Positions 33,151-44,511 of a DNA stretch of 64,000 nucleotides are shown piece by piece (within the stretch, counting starts at the first letter, position 1; every line of letters starts with the position of its first letter). Location: contig JBANAY010000004.1 in NCBI GenBank assembly GCA_037952775.1, positions 15,128,001 to 15,192,000 on the forward strand, read 5' to 3'. The DNA comes from Clonostachys chloroleuca (lineage: Eukaryota; Ascomycota; Sordariomycetes; Hypocreales; Bionectriaceae). A model generated the notes under the pieces. That model saw only the letters and a program-made list of their open reading frames with translations. It did not search any database and was not told the DNA's origin. A program made the translations under genes and the position numbers.

Positions 33151-34631
33151 ATGACCAAGATCAACGAGGTTGGTGCACCGCAGTACCTCCCCAAGAATCT
33201 GGGGATCTACTACGGCGGTGCATTCCAGGAGCCAAAGGATGGCCACTATCAAGAGATCATCAGCCCCATCAACGGCAAGGGCATTGCCAAAGTCGCTTTC
33301 GCGGGCAAGGCCGATACTATAAAGGCCCTTGAGGCAGCTGAGGAGGCGCGAGAGGGCCGGGCCGCCGTCTCAACATTGGAACGATGCACCATTCTGCGCA
33401 ATGCGGCGCAGATTATACGTGACCATGCCGAGGAGCTTGCCGCTCTGGATGCTTGGAACATCGGAAGCCCCATCTCAATCATGCGGGCTGAGGTTGAATA
33501 TTCAGCCATGAACTTTGACTTGTTTGCTGGTCTGGCACCAGCCGTGACGGGTGAGACGCACCGCCTCACCGATGACATGTTTCACTACACAATCCGAGAG
33601 CCGCTTGGCGTCGTTGCTCGGATTATTCCGTATAACCACCCCATGCTGGGAGTGGCTATCAAGATGGCAACGCCCTTAGTCATGGGCAATACAGTCGTGA
33701 TCAAGGTTTCAGAGCAGGCGCCGATATCCTGCTCTTCATCTGATGGATCTCATCGGCGGCCTCTTCCCACCAGGAGTCATAAACGTGCTTGCCGGAGGTA
33801 GAGATAGTGGTGAGATGTTGTCCAGTCACCCTATTGTGAAGAAAGTTACTCTGGTTGGCAGTGTTCCAGTCGGGCGCGCTATCTCGAGGAGCGCCGCCGA
33901 CACACTGAAGCTCACCACCCACGAGCTGGGTGGGAAGAACGCACTTGTTGCCTACCCAGATGCTGATATCCCTAAGTTGGTCGATGGAATCGTCAAACGT
34001 ATGAACTGGGCCTGGTGTGGGCAGTCATGCTCCTCTACTTCACGAGTGTTCCTCCACGAGACTATCCATGACGAGGTGCTGAAATTGGTGGTCGAAGCAA
34101 TCAAGAAGACTCATAAGCCTGATAACCCCCTCAAAACCGAAACAAGTATGGGTGCTCTGGTAGACAAGAAAGCTATTGAGCGAGTCAAGAAGTATGTAGA
34201 GATTGGAAAAAAGGAGGGTGCCACACTGGTTACTGGTGGCCACGCTGCCGAAGTGACTGGTGAGCTGGCAAATGGCTGCTTCTGGGATCCTACGATCTTT
34301 TCCGATGTCAAACAAAGCATGCGTATCGCCCAGGAGGAGATTTTTGGGCCTGTCATGAGTTCTCAAGTGGAGCGATGAGGTAACGTTGTGGAAAGAAGTC
34401 AACTCAGTTGAGTACGGCCTTACGGGGTCCGTCTACACGACAAACACTGCCACGGCCCAAAAGGCTGTCAAGAAGATGGAGGCTGGATATTGCTGGATAA
34501 ACAACAGTGCCAAACATTTTATGGGTATGCCGTTTGGTGGTTACAAGCAGTCTGGCATGGGCCGCGAACATGATTTGCAGGAGTTGTACGAAATGACACA
34601 ACTTAAAGCGGTCCACATGAGTCTGGAATAG
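33151..34631 (+). pseudogene. aldehyde dehydrogenase with two frameshifts
   Basis: The whole NAD(P)-dependent ALDH fold of about 490 residues is present without introns. The Rossmann region has PYNHPM (catalytic Asn). The general-base glutamate is in HELGGKN, the catalytic cysteine in CGQSCSSTSR, and the C-terminal FGGYKQSGMGRE closes it. It is spread over three reading frames. An extra T at about 33730 follows the EQAPIS segment, and a second shift (one extra base, or two missing) occurs at about 34358 after IFGPVM. Neither site has splice signals. The gene cannot make a full enzyme as written. Its role would have been oxidation of an aldehyde made by the divergent P450. Confidence 0.8.
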
Positions 34632-35637
34632 GAGGAGAGTCATCTGGGGTGTCTTGCCATCGCTCAGCCAAGATAACATATCGATTTTATGCAATCTGCA
34701 GCGGCTTGGTACTAGAAGTAAGTAGTTTAGAATCAAACGAGGGAAAGCATAGAAATGATCAACCAAGAAGAAGCCCCAAAACCGTGCCTAGAAATCTCGA
34801 CGTGCACTTCCGGCTCCAAAACGCGGATAAGCTCTTTGTGCCCATGGCACTGCACAGCCGGTGTAGCAGCCTGCAGAAGGGTCGCCGATACGATATCTAA
34901 CAATGCCATAAAATAACAGCTCGCCAGCGGGATGGCATGCACGCATTGGCATTCCTTGATTGATTTCAGATGGTAAATCACAAGCTTCCACGATGTCTTA
35001 GCTACTCAACAACTATAAAATTTCTTCGTCATAGAGTTGTAGATTAGTATAAAGCTGAACATAGAGGCGCAAACATAATCATCAATTCTCCTTTAATTTG
35101 TATCGATGACCGTCGAGTCGATTGATCGCGGATGGAGGCCCCAAGGCGGAGACAGGCGTTTGCAAAGTAAGATGCCCGAAAGTGTACCCGAGAAGATACC
35201 CGGTGGATATTCAGTAATCTCGACGTGGACCCAAATTATTAGGAGCGGAAGGGCACCTCAATATAAGGGCGGGGATATAATATAACAGAGGCATACAGAC
35301 ACTAGATCATGCCACAAACAAGCCCTGAAGGAGAAGTATACCTAATCTCAATAGAGTACAAGATTCGTGGCATTTGATCGGTGGAAAATCAAAGCTGAAT
35401 TTGTCATTTTCGAACCCTAAACAATCAAGGTAACCTTTAGAATGCAGGCATCGCGAGCCTTACCTCTATACTCATCCTGTATCATGCATTTTACGCCGAG
35501 GATCATCTTTGGTAAAGGACTTAAGCACACAGGAACTAAGCGAAGCATTTTATTCTAGTAACCGATGCAGATTGTTTAAAGTAGATTGTTGTCTCGTAAG
35601 TTTATACTCAAACCACGGACCACGGACAAGCCCTCTC
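34632..35637. other. 1-kb intergenic region, no supported gene
   Basis: I find no coding frame with splice structure or recognisable motif on either strand. Confidence 0.55.
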
Positions 35638-36199
35638 TCAGTACCAAATAATCTCTTCACTCTGTGCTCCATTCTCAATCCATTTCGAAAGTGCCTGCTT
35701 CACACTCTCAGCCGCCTTCTCTGCAAACTCAGGCCCATATCCTCCGGGACCGGGATTCGGGGGCGGCCCAACGATCTGGTCGCCAGCGATCCAAGCAACA
35801 GGGCCATCGATCCCCTTTCCTCGGTGCAGGCTGTGGATCTCCTTCACCTACTCTTCTGTGTAGCCACGACCAAATAAGATACAGCGCGCATGCTTGCTAT
35901 AGTAATGGGAGCTGGCATGGTTGGGTGGGTAGTCTCCAGGTCCGCGCCCAGCGAGGAGGTCGCCAATATACGTTTTGGCCTCTTCGAAGGATGTGATGAA
36001 GTGGATTACTGCAGACATAAACTCAAGCTTAGTTGGGATCAGATCCATTGCTACCGCTAGACTGTCTCCAGGGGAATTCTGATGAGCACAGGCCTTCAAT
36101 TTTTGGGGAAAGCAGCGGAAAAACTGCTTCGGCAGTTTTGAACGACTTGCCGCACCCAATCGCGAGTACAGGCACTGTGATAACCATCTTGTATGACAT
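35638..36199 (-). pseudogene. small conserved-looking protein with in-frame stop
   Basis: On the minus strand a frame from about 36100 down to 35638 encodes FMSAVIHFITSFEEAK, then ASSHYYSKH and ILFGRGYTEE. A TAG at 35850-35848 follows, and the same frame continues directly with VKEIHSLHRGKG and PVAWIAGDQIVG to a natural stop. The two halves join as one roughly 135-residue protein apart from this codon, and no intron is possible because the frame is unchanged. The 5' end is uncertain: either the internal ATG of MDLIPTKLEF, or a first exon from 36199 (MSYKMVITVPVL) joined by an intron with a weak donor. It resembles a small ascomycete protein family of unknown function; I cannot name it. Confidence 0.55.
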
Positions 36200-37693
36200 T
36201 GCGACAGACCAACTTACGATTTGCGCTCTGGATCTATAAAGTGTCTAGTCCTTGATGATTTCCAGGCGCCAAGTCCCCTTTTAAGCAACACAGTCGAGAT
36301 ATGGGACCCTCAATCACAGGCAGCTTGGAGCTCGGGGACCTGCGCTCGTACGATGCGGGTATCATGACCAATGACGGGAATCCTTAGGGTTTCCACCTCT
36401 GACCTTCTCCATTACAGGATCTTTCCTTGACTGACTACCGCCATGGTCAAGGCTGATAACACTTGCCCTTGTCCGACTTGTTGAATTACATAGCAAAGAT
36501 TATCGGATACGGCTCAAATCTGAAGTGAACGGAGTCCTAGTTATTAATCGTGCTGCCGACACGATCACCGACGCACCAGGTTTTTGAGAGCAACAGTTCG
36601 AGGGTTAGCTCCAAGTCTGCTAACCCTTATTTACCATCCTTTACTAGACTGTTACCTAGCCCTCAATAAACCATTCGATCTAATAAGCCACAAATCTTCT
36701 CTCCTACCTCTCCATGAGGCCTCTCCCGCCACTATCCTCACATATCAAAAGAACACACATGATTTTTACACACCTCGTATCACTTGTACCCAAGCCTAGG
36801 AACCTTGATGCAAATATCTAGCCCAATAGTCTAGGCTATGCCATGGATCGTGCCGGCAGATCATAACATTCACGCAGTAGTGAAGCCACTGCGGCCTTTG
36901 CCAAGATATCCTTATAGCTCCTGGCGCCACTATTAGAAAGAAAGCCCTAAGTCTTACATTCGGACAGGAGGTCTCGCTTCTGTATGCACCAAAGGCAGCC
37001 TCAAACCTATAGAATTCATCGGCTCCTGTTAAACGCCCAGAGGGGGACTCCTATTCTTCTTTGTTTCCCCGAAAACCGAAGACGTCACCTCGTATCGTGA
37101 TTCTACCTCGCCTATGGTCACTTGACCCCTGCCACCTTCATTACTTACCTTTAATCATGCGATTGTTTTCTCCCCAACTATATGTTCGTCTGTGTCGAGT
37201 CAGATCTCTTCAGCGGAAACCTTGACGAGATCGACCGTTAGACGTGCAGATGTGAGATCTCGCGGCTATGGAATTTTAGGGCCCAACTACCTAACGTTAT
37301 GAGATACGGTAGATGACTATCTACCGTTGCACGTGAAGGATAGGCTGGGCTTACTTGATGAGCCCACTTGTTTTAATTGGATGTTTCTCAAACGCCGAGA
37401 GTATTTCGATACCCGCGTAGGTCACGAAAGGGAAACAGGTTTGGATGGCCGAAACCGCTCGAAGGGGCACAATCTTTGGGCCATATGCGACTTGGCCACC
37501 CGAGACAGTTGCAAAGTCATCCGGGAAACCCCAATCCCGTTCATGAAGGGTTGGCTTCAACCATTCGGTTCATAGAAAATTGTTCATAATTGGAACAGTT
37601 TCCCGTGTCAGGAAATTCAAAAAATTAGGTGTCTTTGGAGAGGAGATTCTTGTATTCATTAATAACGATCATTGGGTCTACATGTAATACATT
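36200..37693. other. 1.5-kb region, no supported gene
   Basis: Both strands carry only short frames. One minus-strand stretch at 37351-37560 has passable codon texture but no start, splice signals or known motif, so I leave it uncalled. A degraded element is possible. Confidence 0.45.
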
Positions 37694-38569
37694 CTATCCC
37701 TTGTACTCAGTCACCTCAATCTCGTCCTGTTACCAAAAATTAGTACACGAGATGTGCATTTTTGTATGCAGCTACTTACCTCAAACTCTCCAGGAATAAT
37801 TAGGCCCTTGATAGCCCGTGTCTCCATAGATGGGTGCTGCTCGACATATTTCTTGTATTCGGGCGCACCCGGCCGAAGGACATTATCTGCCACCACGATA
37901 CTACCCTTCTTCAGCAATCCCAGAGACTCGACGACTTTGAGATCGGTCACATAAAGGTCCTCGATGTGATCCAAGAACAGCATATCCACCTTGGCAAACT
38001 TTCCCTCTTCCTTGAGACGCGTGAGCGACTGGGCAGCCTTTCCGGTCACAATCTTTACAACATCCCCTAGCCCAGCCAAGTCGACGAGATTCATCGCAAT
38101 TCCTGCGAAGACCGGGTCGGCCTCGAGACTCCAGTATACGGCTTGATCTCCATCGCTGGTGCTGTCCTTGTGTGCATTCTTCAATGAACATCCAAACCAG
38201 AGGGCCGAGTAACCGACATACCCGCCCAACTCAACAAAGATCTTTGGTTTCTTTTCGGAGATCAAAGCGGCGACCTTTTCCGCCTTGTCGGGACCGATAT
38301 TGATCAAAAAGTTATGCTGTGCGGCGTACTCGTCCATGGCGTCGCAGATGACACGGGGGTTGTTACGCATTTGCGAAAACGAAGCATGGTCGTAAAGCCA
38401 CCGCAGAAGAGCAGGTTCACGTCCGTCATTCCACTAAAGATAATGTCAGTCGAGTATCTCAGAACTGTAGACCGTAGGAAGTCTTTCAAACCTCAACGTA
38501 AGCGTCACCTAGCTCCTCAAGCTTTCTCAGCGACGGATACTTTCCGTACAATTTCCTGCGTTCCTCCAT
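37694..38569 (-). CDS. SAM-dependent O-methyltransferase, catechol-OMT type
   Basis: Three exons (38569-38492, 38433-37780, 37726-37694; introns 58 and 53 nt) give 254 residues with closed phase. The COMT-type SAM site is visible as VELGGYVGYSALW, then the acidic SLEADPVF strand. VDMLFLDHIEDLY holds the metal-binding Asp, and VVADNVLRPG gives the second metal ligands. It would methylate a catechol or v-diphenol using Mg2+. The first donor (GTTTGA) is non-consensus but required by phase, and the last exon adds only ten residues (DEIEVTEYKG). It is the first intact gene after the decayed 26-36 kb stretch and may or may not belong to it. Confidence 0.88.
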
Positions 38570-39192
38570 ATTTAAAGGCCTAAGAAAGGAGATCTTGCAT
38601 GTGATGGTAGCTCTATATATGTTGTTGAATAATCAATTAGTATGCAATATGTAATGATGGAAGAAGAAAAGGGTGGAGGCGCGTTAGAATTACTTTTATA
38701 TTTCCCCGCAGCTTACACAGTAAAAGTACTGTAGATCGAATGGATAAGCAAAAAGAGGCAGGTGCTATTATGCGTTTTTTTATTTACTTTCCTCTAAATC
38801 GTATTCTCTGCTCTATTCTGAATCAAAATCACTTATTTATTACTTTTTGATAAAAAAACATTAAACCGTCTACCTATGTTTATAAACTTCACTATTTAGT
38901 AAGTTTTTCAATCTAAATAAGTGAAACCTTAACAAGAGACGCAATAATTAAAAAGGGGTACATATAACAAGGAACCACAGCATAACTTAATACTTATCTC
39001 TCTTCCATAAGTTAACTGATTAGTACCTATTGCGTGGTGATTAACTATTTCTTACCTTTACACAGTGGCTTTTTCCTGGTAAGAGAAGAATCAGCTATGA
39101 TGACACGATGGCTGAGTCTATCGGGAATACATTTCCTGATGATATCAAAATGATGGTTTGCTACTTGTATAGGAAATCAGATATCCCGATAA
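38570..39192. other. AT-rich island, no gene
   Basis: At 38680-39060 the sequence is strongly AT-rich with homopolymer runs, and frames are closed on both strands. Composition resembles the 22.1-22.6 kb island; a RIP-mutated relic is possible. Confidence 0.5.
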
Positions 39193-40125
39193 TTAAATTA
39201 ATTCCGGCGAGAGACTCTTCGTCCGCTCAGCTTCTTGCCTCATCCTCTTCGCCGACGCAGCGACCTTGCGCCCCGAGGATGGATCCCAGATATAGCCTTC
39301 CTTCAACCATCTCCAGCGGATGTAGGCCTTGAGCTCCTTATCAGATGGGACGACGCGCTTCCATTCAGGTTCGAACCCTGGAGGGGCACCGGTCCCCTCC
39401 CAGTCCTTGGCCAATCCCCTCAGCATATCACGATGGAATATGCGAAAACTGTCAAGCGCGTATGGACCGACGCCTGGTAGATGAGCAACCTCCCAACCCT
39501 CTCGCGTGTCATTTTCATCAAGAATTTCAGTCGGTCCGACGTCTTTGCCATCCCCAGCACTAGGATAGTGCATCCTACGGTATCGTCGTTCCTTTCCAGG
39601 AGGACTCAAGAGCCAAGCTTGTGCGAACAACAGAAAACGCTTCGCTCTCGAGTTGTACAAGCCAATAGGTCGGATAAGATCTGCGAGCTCAGAGAGATTG
39701 GCTTTGGCAAGGTGGTCCGGGGTTGGGTACTGCTGAATTAGAGCTAAGAAGATGGGCTTAGCCTGCATGCCTCTCGTTCGGTTCCAAAGCATGGCAGCGA
39801 CAAGAAGCTCATAGAGATTGTGACCCAACTTTTCTTGAATGAGGCCAAATCTTAGGGCGTGGATTGGAGGACTACGGCAGGCCGAAGTGGTTTTCATGTA
39901 ACTGATCACTCGGCTTGGGGTTAGGACCTTCGCCAACTTCGGTTGTCGACTCTTGACAATGAGCGACGTCTGTCGCTCAGCTGGAGCATCATCTTCTTCT
40001 TTACTCTGTCGTCCGTGGCTTTGTTCAGGACCACCTATCGATCGATTGCTCTTGATGGCATGGTTGTTGCGCGCCTGTAGCCGAGTGCTGCGGCGTGGCA
40101 GGTCGTCTGTGACGACACCCATCAA
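39193..40125 (-). CDS. HhH DNA glycosylase, MBD4-like (mismatch T/U removal)
   Basis: This single-exon protein has 310 residues. The N-terminus is basic and disordered (RRSTRLQARN). The C-terminal half is an HhH-GPD glycosylase: LYELLVAAMLWNRTRG, then the hairpin LPGVGPYALDSFRIF with the catalytic aspartate, and PSDKELKAYIRWRW near the end. The DSFRIF and final D-x-L-x-x-Y-x-x-W pattern matches vertebrate and plant MBD4 rather than MutY or EndoIII, and there is no iron-sulfur cysteine cluster. It should remove thymine or uracil from G:T/G:U mismatches, such as those from deaminated 5-methylcytosine. It lacks a methyl-CpG-binding domain. Two start codons (MM) are adjacent; I take the first. 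Confidence 0.82.
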   Translation of the reverse strand: MMGVVTDDLPRRSTRLQARNNHAIKSNRSIGGPEQSHGRQSKEEDDAPAERQTSLIVKSRQPKLAKVLTPSRVISYMKTTSACRSPPIHALRFGLIQEKLGHNLYELLVAAMLWNRTRGMQAKPIFLALIQQYPTPDHLAKANLSELADLIRPIGLYNSRAKRFLLFAQAWLLSPPGKERRYRRMHYPSAGDGKDVGPTEILDENDTREGWEVAHLPGVGPYALDSFRIFHRDMLRGLAKDWEGTGAPPGFEPEWKRVVPSDKELKAYIRWRWLKEGYIWDPSSGRKVAASAKRMRQEAERTKSLSPELI

Positions 40126-40470
40126 TTGACTCTCAGAGGGCTGATGCGGAAGCGGTAGTCTCGATTGTTTTCATCGACTGTCCGCATCCAAATCGTGCGC
40201 TAAGGGTTAGAGAGCAGCGATGCTTCTGAGGGTCGACTTACATATTTAGTGCATCATCGCTCAGACTAGACCCAAGACCAGCGTCATGAGTCTACATGAT
40301 GCGTCATCGACTCTCAAACAGAGATTGGCCCTAGCATATATATATGCCCCTTCAACAACTTTTACACTGATTGGATCGATAAATTATTTCCGCTTGATGC
40401 TAAGTTGAAAATCTACTTCATCAATTCCTGAATTGTCCCCATACTACATCACCACTTACACCACACCACA
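40126..40470. other. divergent promoter region
   Basis: The DNA glycosylase and the mitochondrial-protein gene start from opposite sides of this 345-bp interval. A TATATATA stretch lies near 40338. No coding sequence is seen. Confidence 0.55.
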
Positions 40471-40885
40471 ATGGCATCTCTACTTCGACTTCGCCCTGGC
40501 CTAGCCCAGTGTGTCCGGCATGCCAGGGCCCCTTGCCCGGTGGCGACCCGCTCATATGCGACGGCCGGTCAACCGTCAGCATTCGGCAGACCTTCGCCGG
40601 CTTCTGTCGACTCGGGAGGTTCCTCGGGAGGAGGGTTCGTTTCTTGTTAGCCCATCCCCTCCGAACAGCGCGACTAACTAATGAAATCGCAGCAAGAGGG
40701 ACAGCAGCGGCATGGCCATGATTGCAGCAGGACTAGGACTGGGCGCAGGCTTCTTGTACCTTATGACGAATCCCAAGTCAGCACAAGATACTGCCAAGGC
40801 GCTCCCGGAAACGGCAGTGTCTCACAGCCGCATCGAAGGCGGGGATAATCATCAAGTGCTGCGCAATGAGCGCGAACACAAGTGA
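40471..40885 (+). CDS. small mitochondrial single-span membrane protein
   Basis: Exons 40471-40634 and 40693-40885 (intron 58 nt, donor GTTCGT, CTAAC branch) give 118 residues and phase closes. The N-terminus is a typical mitochondrial presequence rich in Arg/Leu/Ala (MASLLRLRPGLAQCVRHARA) with a likely cleavage near RSYATAG. A Gly/Ser-rich linker is followed by one hydrophobic helix, MAMIAAGLGLGAGFLYLM, and a hydrophilic charged tail ending REHK. I do not recognise a named family; small inner-membrane or assembly proteins have this layout. Confidence 0.75.
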
Positions 40886-41262
40886 GGCGTAGGGTTTTAG
40901 GTATGGCATGGGATTAGACAACTATTATTTGTGGCAAGGAATATCTCAATATTCATCTAATTGTTCCTGACAAACAATCATCTCACACGTATTTCTATGT
41001 TAGGTTAGTCTACTTCATGAGCAGTTCTTTACCAGCCTAACTGCGGCTTAGCCATGGTCACTCAGGATCATGTAGGGTGGTTTCACAAGCCACAACTCAG
41101 CCAGCCTAGGCAACAGTCCATAATTAAGGGCTAATCCAATTTCCTGCTCTATTTCATGGAAGAGATCCCACAACACGGCTTTCTAGGTAAAGGCGGGATA
41201 AACACCTGAATGTAGCCCTGTCCGTTCCTCCTCGCCAACGCATTCCTCGATCGTACTAATCT
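40886..41262. other. intergenic, no supported gene
   Basis: This is a 3' flank only, with no coding frame. Confidence 0.55.
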
Positions 41263-43640
41263 TTATGTCCGCGCCGGCTCGTCCTTTGTCTTATCCTTCT
41301 TTCCACGTCCCAGAGCGCGGATTTTGTCAGATATAGCTCGTTGGGGTCGGTCAGTACCAAATATTGCATTGAGCTCGGAAGTCAAATCGTTTCGCGTACC
41401 AGACCAAGCCCTGACGAAGTTTTCCTCAGCTTCAGACCACCACACCCGTGATTTGGGTTTTGTGGATCTCTTCTGGACATTTCTGGTATGTTCAATTTTG
41501 CCAAGTATTGACTTTTGACTCCGTTCTTGTCCATACTCTCTCCAAAATCTTTGGAGGCTTTCCTCATTGTCGATTTCAGAGTCCATGAGGGTCTCTAAAA
41601 AATTTTATTCTTCTGAACGCTAAGGCACTTTGTCTCGGATTTCAATGTTGACGCCTAGGAGACTAGCTCGATTTTGGAGCGCCGCTTTTGTTCGGCTGAA
41701 ACCAAATTTCTCTAGGAACAAGGCTGACCAGCTTTCCTTTGATCTATCCCCCGTTCTTAGGCTGGCAATGAATGCGCCTTGCTCTTCTGAATATGGTTTT
41801 TGAGACACTAGCCTAGTGGTGTCCCATTTTTCACGCATTGTAACATGCGTCATTGCCATGCTTGATCGCTTGGTGTTGAACTTTTCTTTTGCGAATCACA
41901 TCGTCCCAAGTCTCTTCAGTCTCGATTAGACTTCGCAAGAAAATTTTCTCGTCCTCTGTCCAAGACTTTTGCCGCGGTACGATGTCTGTCTCTACTCCTT
42001 TCGCCCTCATCTTCAAGCTGTTTGAGGAGCGTAGAGGTCCAAATTCTTAGTGGAAACGCCGTTTTCTTTCGGACCAAGGAATGTCCTGCTTCAAAAGCTT
42101 CTGTAACAAATCGTCCTCATCTGTACTCCACCGCACTGCTGCGCCCCGGGGTGTCTCATCAGGCGTAGATAGAGGGGGCTGGCTCCGCACTTTGACCCAA
42201 GAGTGGCAAGTCTTGATCCGGACTGCCTAAACAGTCCGAAATGTTACTGTTGCGGGCAGTCGTGTCGTTGGTAGTCGCGTTGTGGATAACCGCGTCGTGG
42301 GTACTGATAGTAGGCCAACTTTGTGCCGCTTTATGAGATGGGGTAGAATATATGGATTCTTCCCAAAGTTGAGCAATCAAAATACTATACTGATTGCAGA
42401 ACCCATGAATCCCGATGTCGTTCATTCTGGATTTCATTTCTTTTTCAATCTGCGACAGTGCGCCGTTAGCAGCCAAGAACGACTTGGTCCAGTTAGGGCA
42501 CAGGTCTGGATTAAAGTAGTTTTGTTTCGCTTGGCTGCCATCATAACCATACGGATGACTTGAGCAACTCAAAACTCCGCACGCCAAGGCGTTATTCAGA
42601 ATGTCCTTCGCAGTTTGAGCTTCCATGGGCAATTCTCCCTCCCGGATAAATTGCAGAACCCATTCAAAGCGCTGCTTTAGCCTGGCACAGTCTTTGATAT
42701 GCCAAGAGTGATCAAGCGATCCAATATATAGGGCCTCCCAAAAGCTGTTGTCTGTGTCACTATTTGAATCGTCGATGAATACGGCTTGGTGGCATCTCAT
42801 TATGATGCAGCAAAGAAGCCGAAACGTCGACGGCCGGTGCTGCCCTAATTTTGTTTGGCCGCGGAGATTGCAATGTATGGTCAGGGTTCCATGGGAAATT
42901 TCCATACTCTCAGATGATTCGAAAGGGAGATCCATTCTCGTAGCAGCTAGTGCATTGTGGCGAGCAGAATCAGAGGGCCAGGGGCACATTTGCTCTGGAT
43001 GTTGTGCGGATTACATTACGTCGTCGGCGTCAATCTCGCCAGTTTTCTTGTGTAGAAACTGTGTGAGAGGGTTTTCTGGTCTTTTGGGCTTCTATCAAGA
43101 GCTGGGTCATACTTCCATGGCAGCAGAGGTTGCGAATGTTCATTTTCCCAGACAGGATTCGGGAACTGTAAAATGCGGCACATTGGTCAGAATCACAATG
43201 GCCACAGCGTTTATCAAGAGCGAGAGCATGGAGTATTCAAGAATACACAACTGCTGCTTACTTGAATTCGAAGGTACTGGACCACATGCGTTTTCCATCT
43301 CCACAACCAACATATCCAGATTTGTCCCTGTCATTGCCAGCCACGCGTCACCCAATTGCTCTTCCCCTTGTTCGGCTTCAATTCCGTCATCGGGACCAAA
43401 CTTGCTATCGAGTCCAGCGAAGACTGCCTCTTCGTCAGATGCTAGAACACGAGTGTATTGATCCAACTCATCCAGATGAGGAGCAAGCCGAGGTGCGGGC
43501 CCGAATCCCCGTTTCCTCCTTTTAGTTTGTGTGCGGACTGTTCTCGGGGGTTGTCGACGTTTCGCTCCTCCGCTGATATGATAGTCGGTCAGCCTGGCTC
43601 CCCAACCACTCGTAGTAGATCCCGATCAGATGGGTTTGTC
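41263..43640 (-). pseudogene. degraded Myb/SANT-repeat protein locus
   Basis: Reading from about 43640 downward, pieces of one protein appear in several frames. There is a basic segment (PPRTVRTQTKRRKRG), then FPNPVWENEHSQPLLPW, and a long part with CPWPSDSARHNALAATRMDLP. Repeated tryptophan-centred Myb-like units follow: VRWSTDEDDLLQKLL, KSWTEDEKIFLRSLI, and SRVWWSEAEENFVRAW. An in-frame TAA at 42049-42047 interrupts the first Myb unit between RKRRFH and EFGPLRSSNSLK, and a frame change is needed near 41890 (FNTKRSSMAMTH). Some upstream frame changes can be explained by introns, but these two cannot. The last 107 residues (41586-41263) form an open frame that might still be expressed. DNA binding is inferred from the repeats. 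Confidence 0.45.
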
Positions 43641-44511
43641 ATCTTGAAGAGGGTGGCTCCTAAGGGACGAGGCGAGAGAGAGTGAGAGAATAAGAGAGTG
43701 AGAGGGAGAACGTAGGTGACTTCGTGAAGGGTCTTCTGGCTCCTGACGGTCTCAGTAAGAAACGTCTGCCCGCTTCTTGAAAGACGAGGGCCAAAGGGCG
43801 ATCGAGGAAGATTTGACGCGGCGGTGATGGTTTAGTGAGGTCGGTTGACGCGTCTACATAGGCGGACGCGACCAAACTTCACGCATCTCTCAGTTTCACC
43901 TCACCTTATCACTTCCGCCTAATTCAGTGCATACACCCTCCAATTCAGGCACCTGGGGGCCCTAGCATCAAGCCATTTTGATTTTGAGGGCGACTTTTGG
44001 GGGCGCTGATCGGATCTAGCTATCTACCTACATAGTGAAAACCATGTTATAATTTGCGGGGCAAATGGGTAGGTCTTCATGTGGATTCAGAAGGTTGCCT
44101 GGGCATAAAAAAGCTTTCCAGGTCACGTGTAGATACATTATACAGTGGCTCAGTCATTATAGATACCTATCTAGGTACCGAGGTACTACTAAGATACAGT
44201 TTCTCTTATGGTGGAAAGACTGCAACTGTGACTCCGACAGCTTCCGAAATTAGGAGATTTTCAGGCGATTTCACTCTTGTGTCAGTCATACCTGCGGCTA
44301 AGACCCGATACCGGCCCGCAACCTGGACAAATTGTTTTTCCGGCCTTATCAACAATTTTTTCCCACTCTTATCAACAAACTTCGACCCCTCCTTCTTCCC
44401 AGTTGACATCCTCAATTGAACACGCCCACGCCAGCGGAATTGATTCATTGTGAATCAACCTCACACAGGGTTCTTTTCTATCATCTATCTTCTCACCCTT
44501 GTACCTTCAAA
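43641..44511. other. intergenic: promoter of argininosuccinate synthase
   Basis: No coding frame is seen. A GAGAGAG tract lies near 43675 and a pyrimidine-rich stretch precedes the start at 44512. Confidence 0.55.

Noticed and set aside
42748..43461. A 237-codon plus-strand frame opposite the Myb-repeat locus
   Set aside because: Its translation has erratic composition and no motif, while the minus strand carries recognisable tryptophan-centred Myb units and splice-like signals; I treat it as a shadow.
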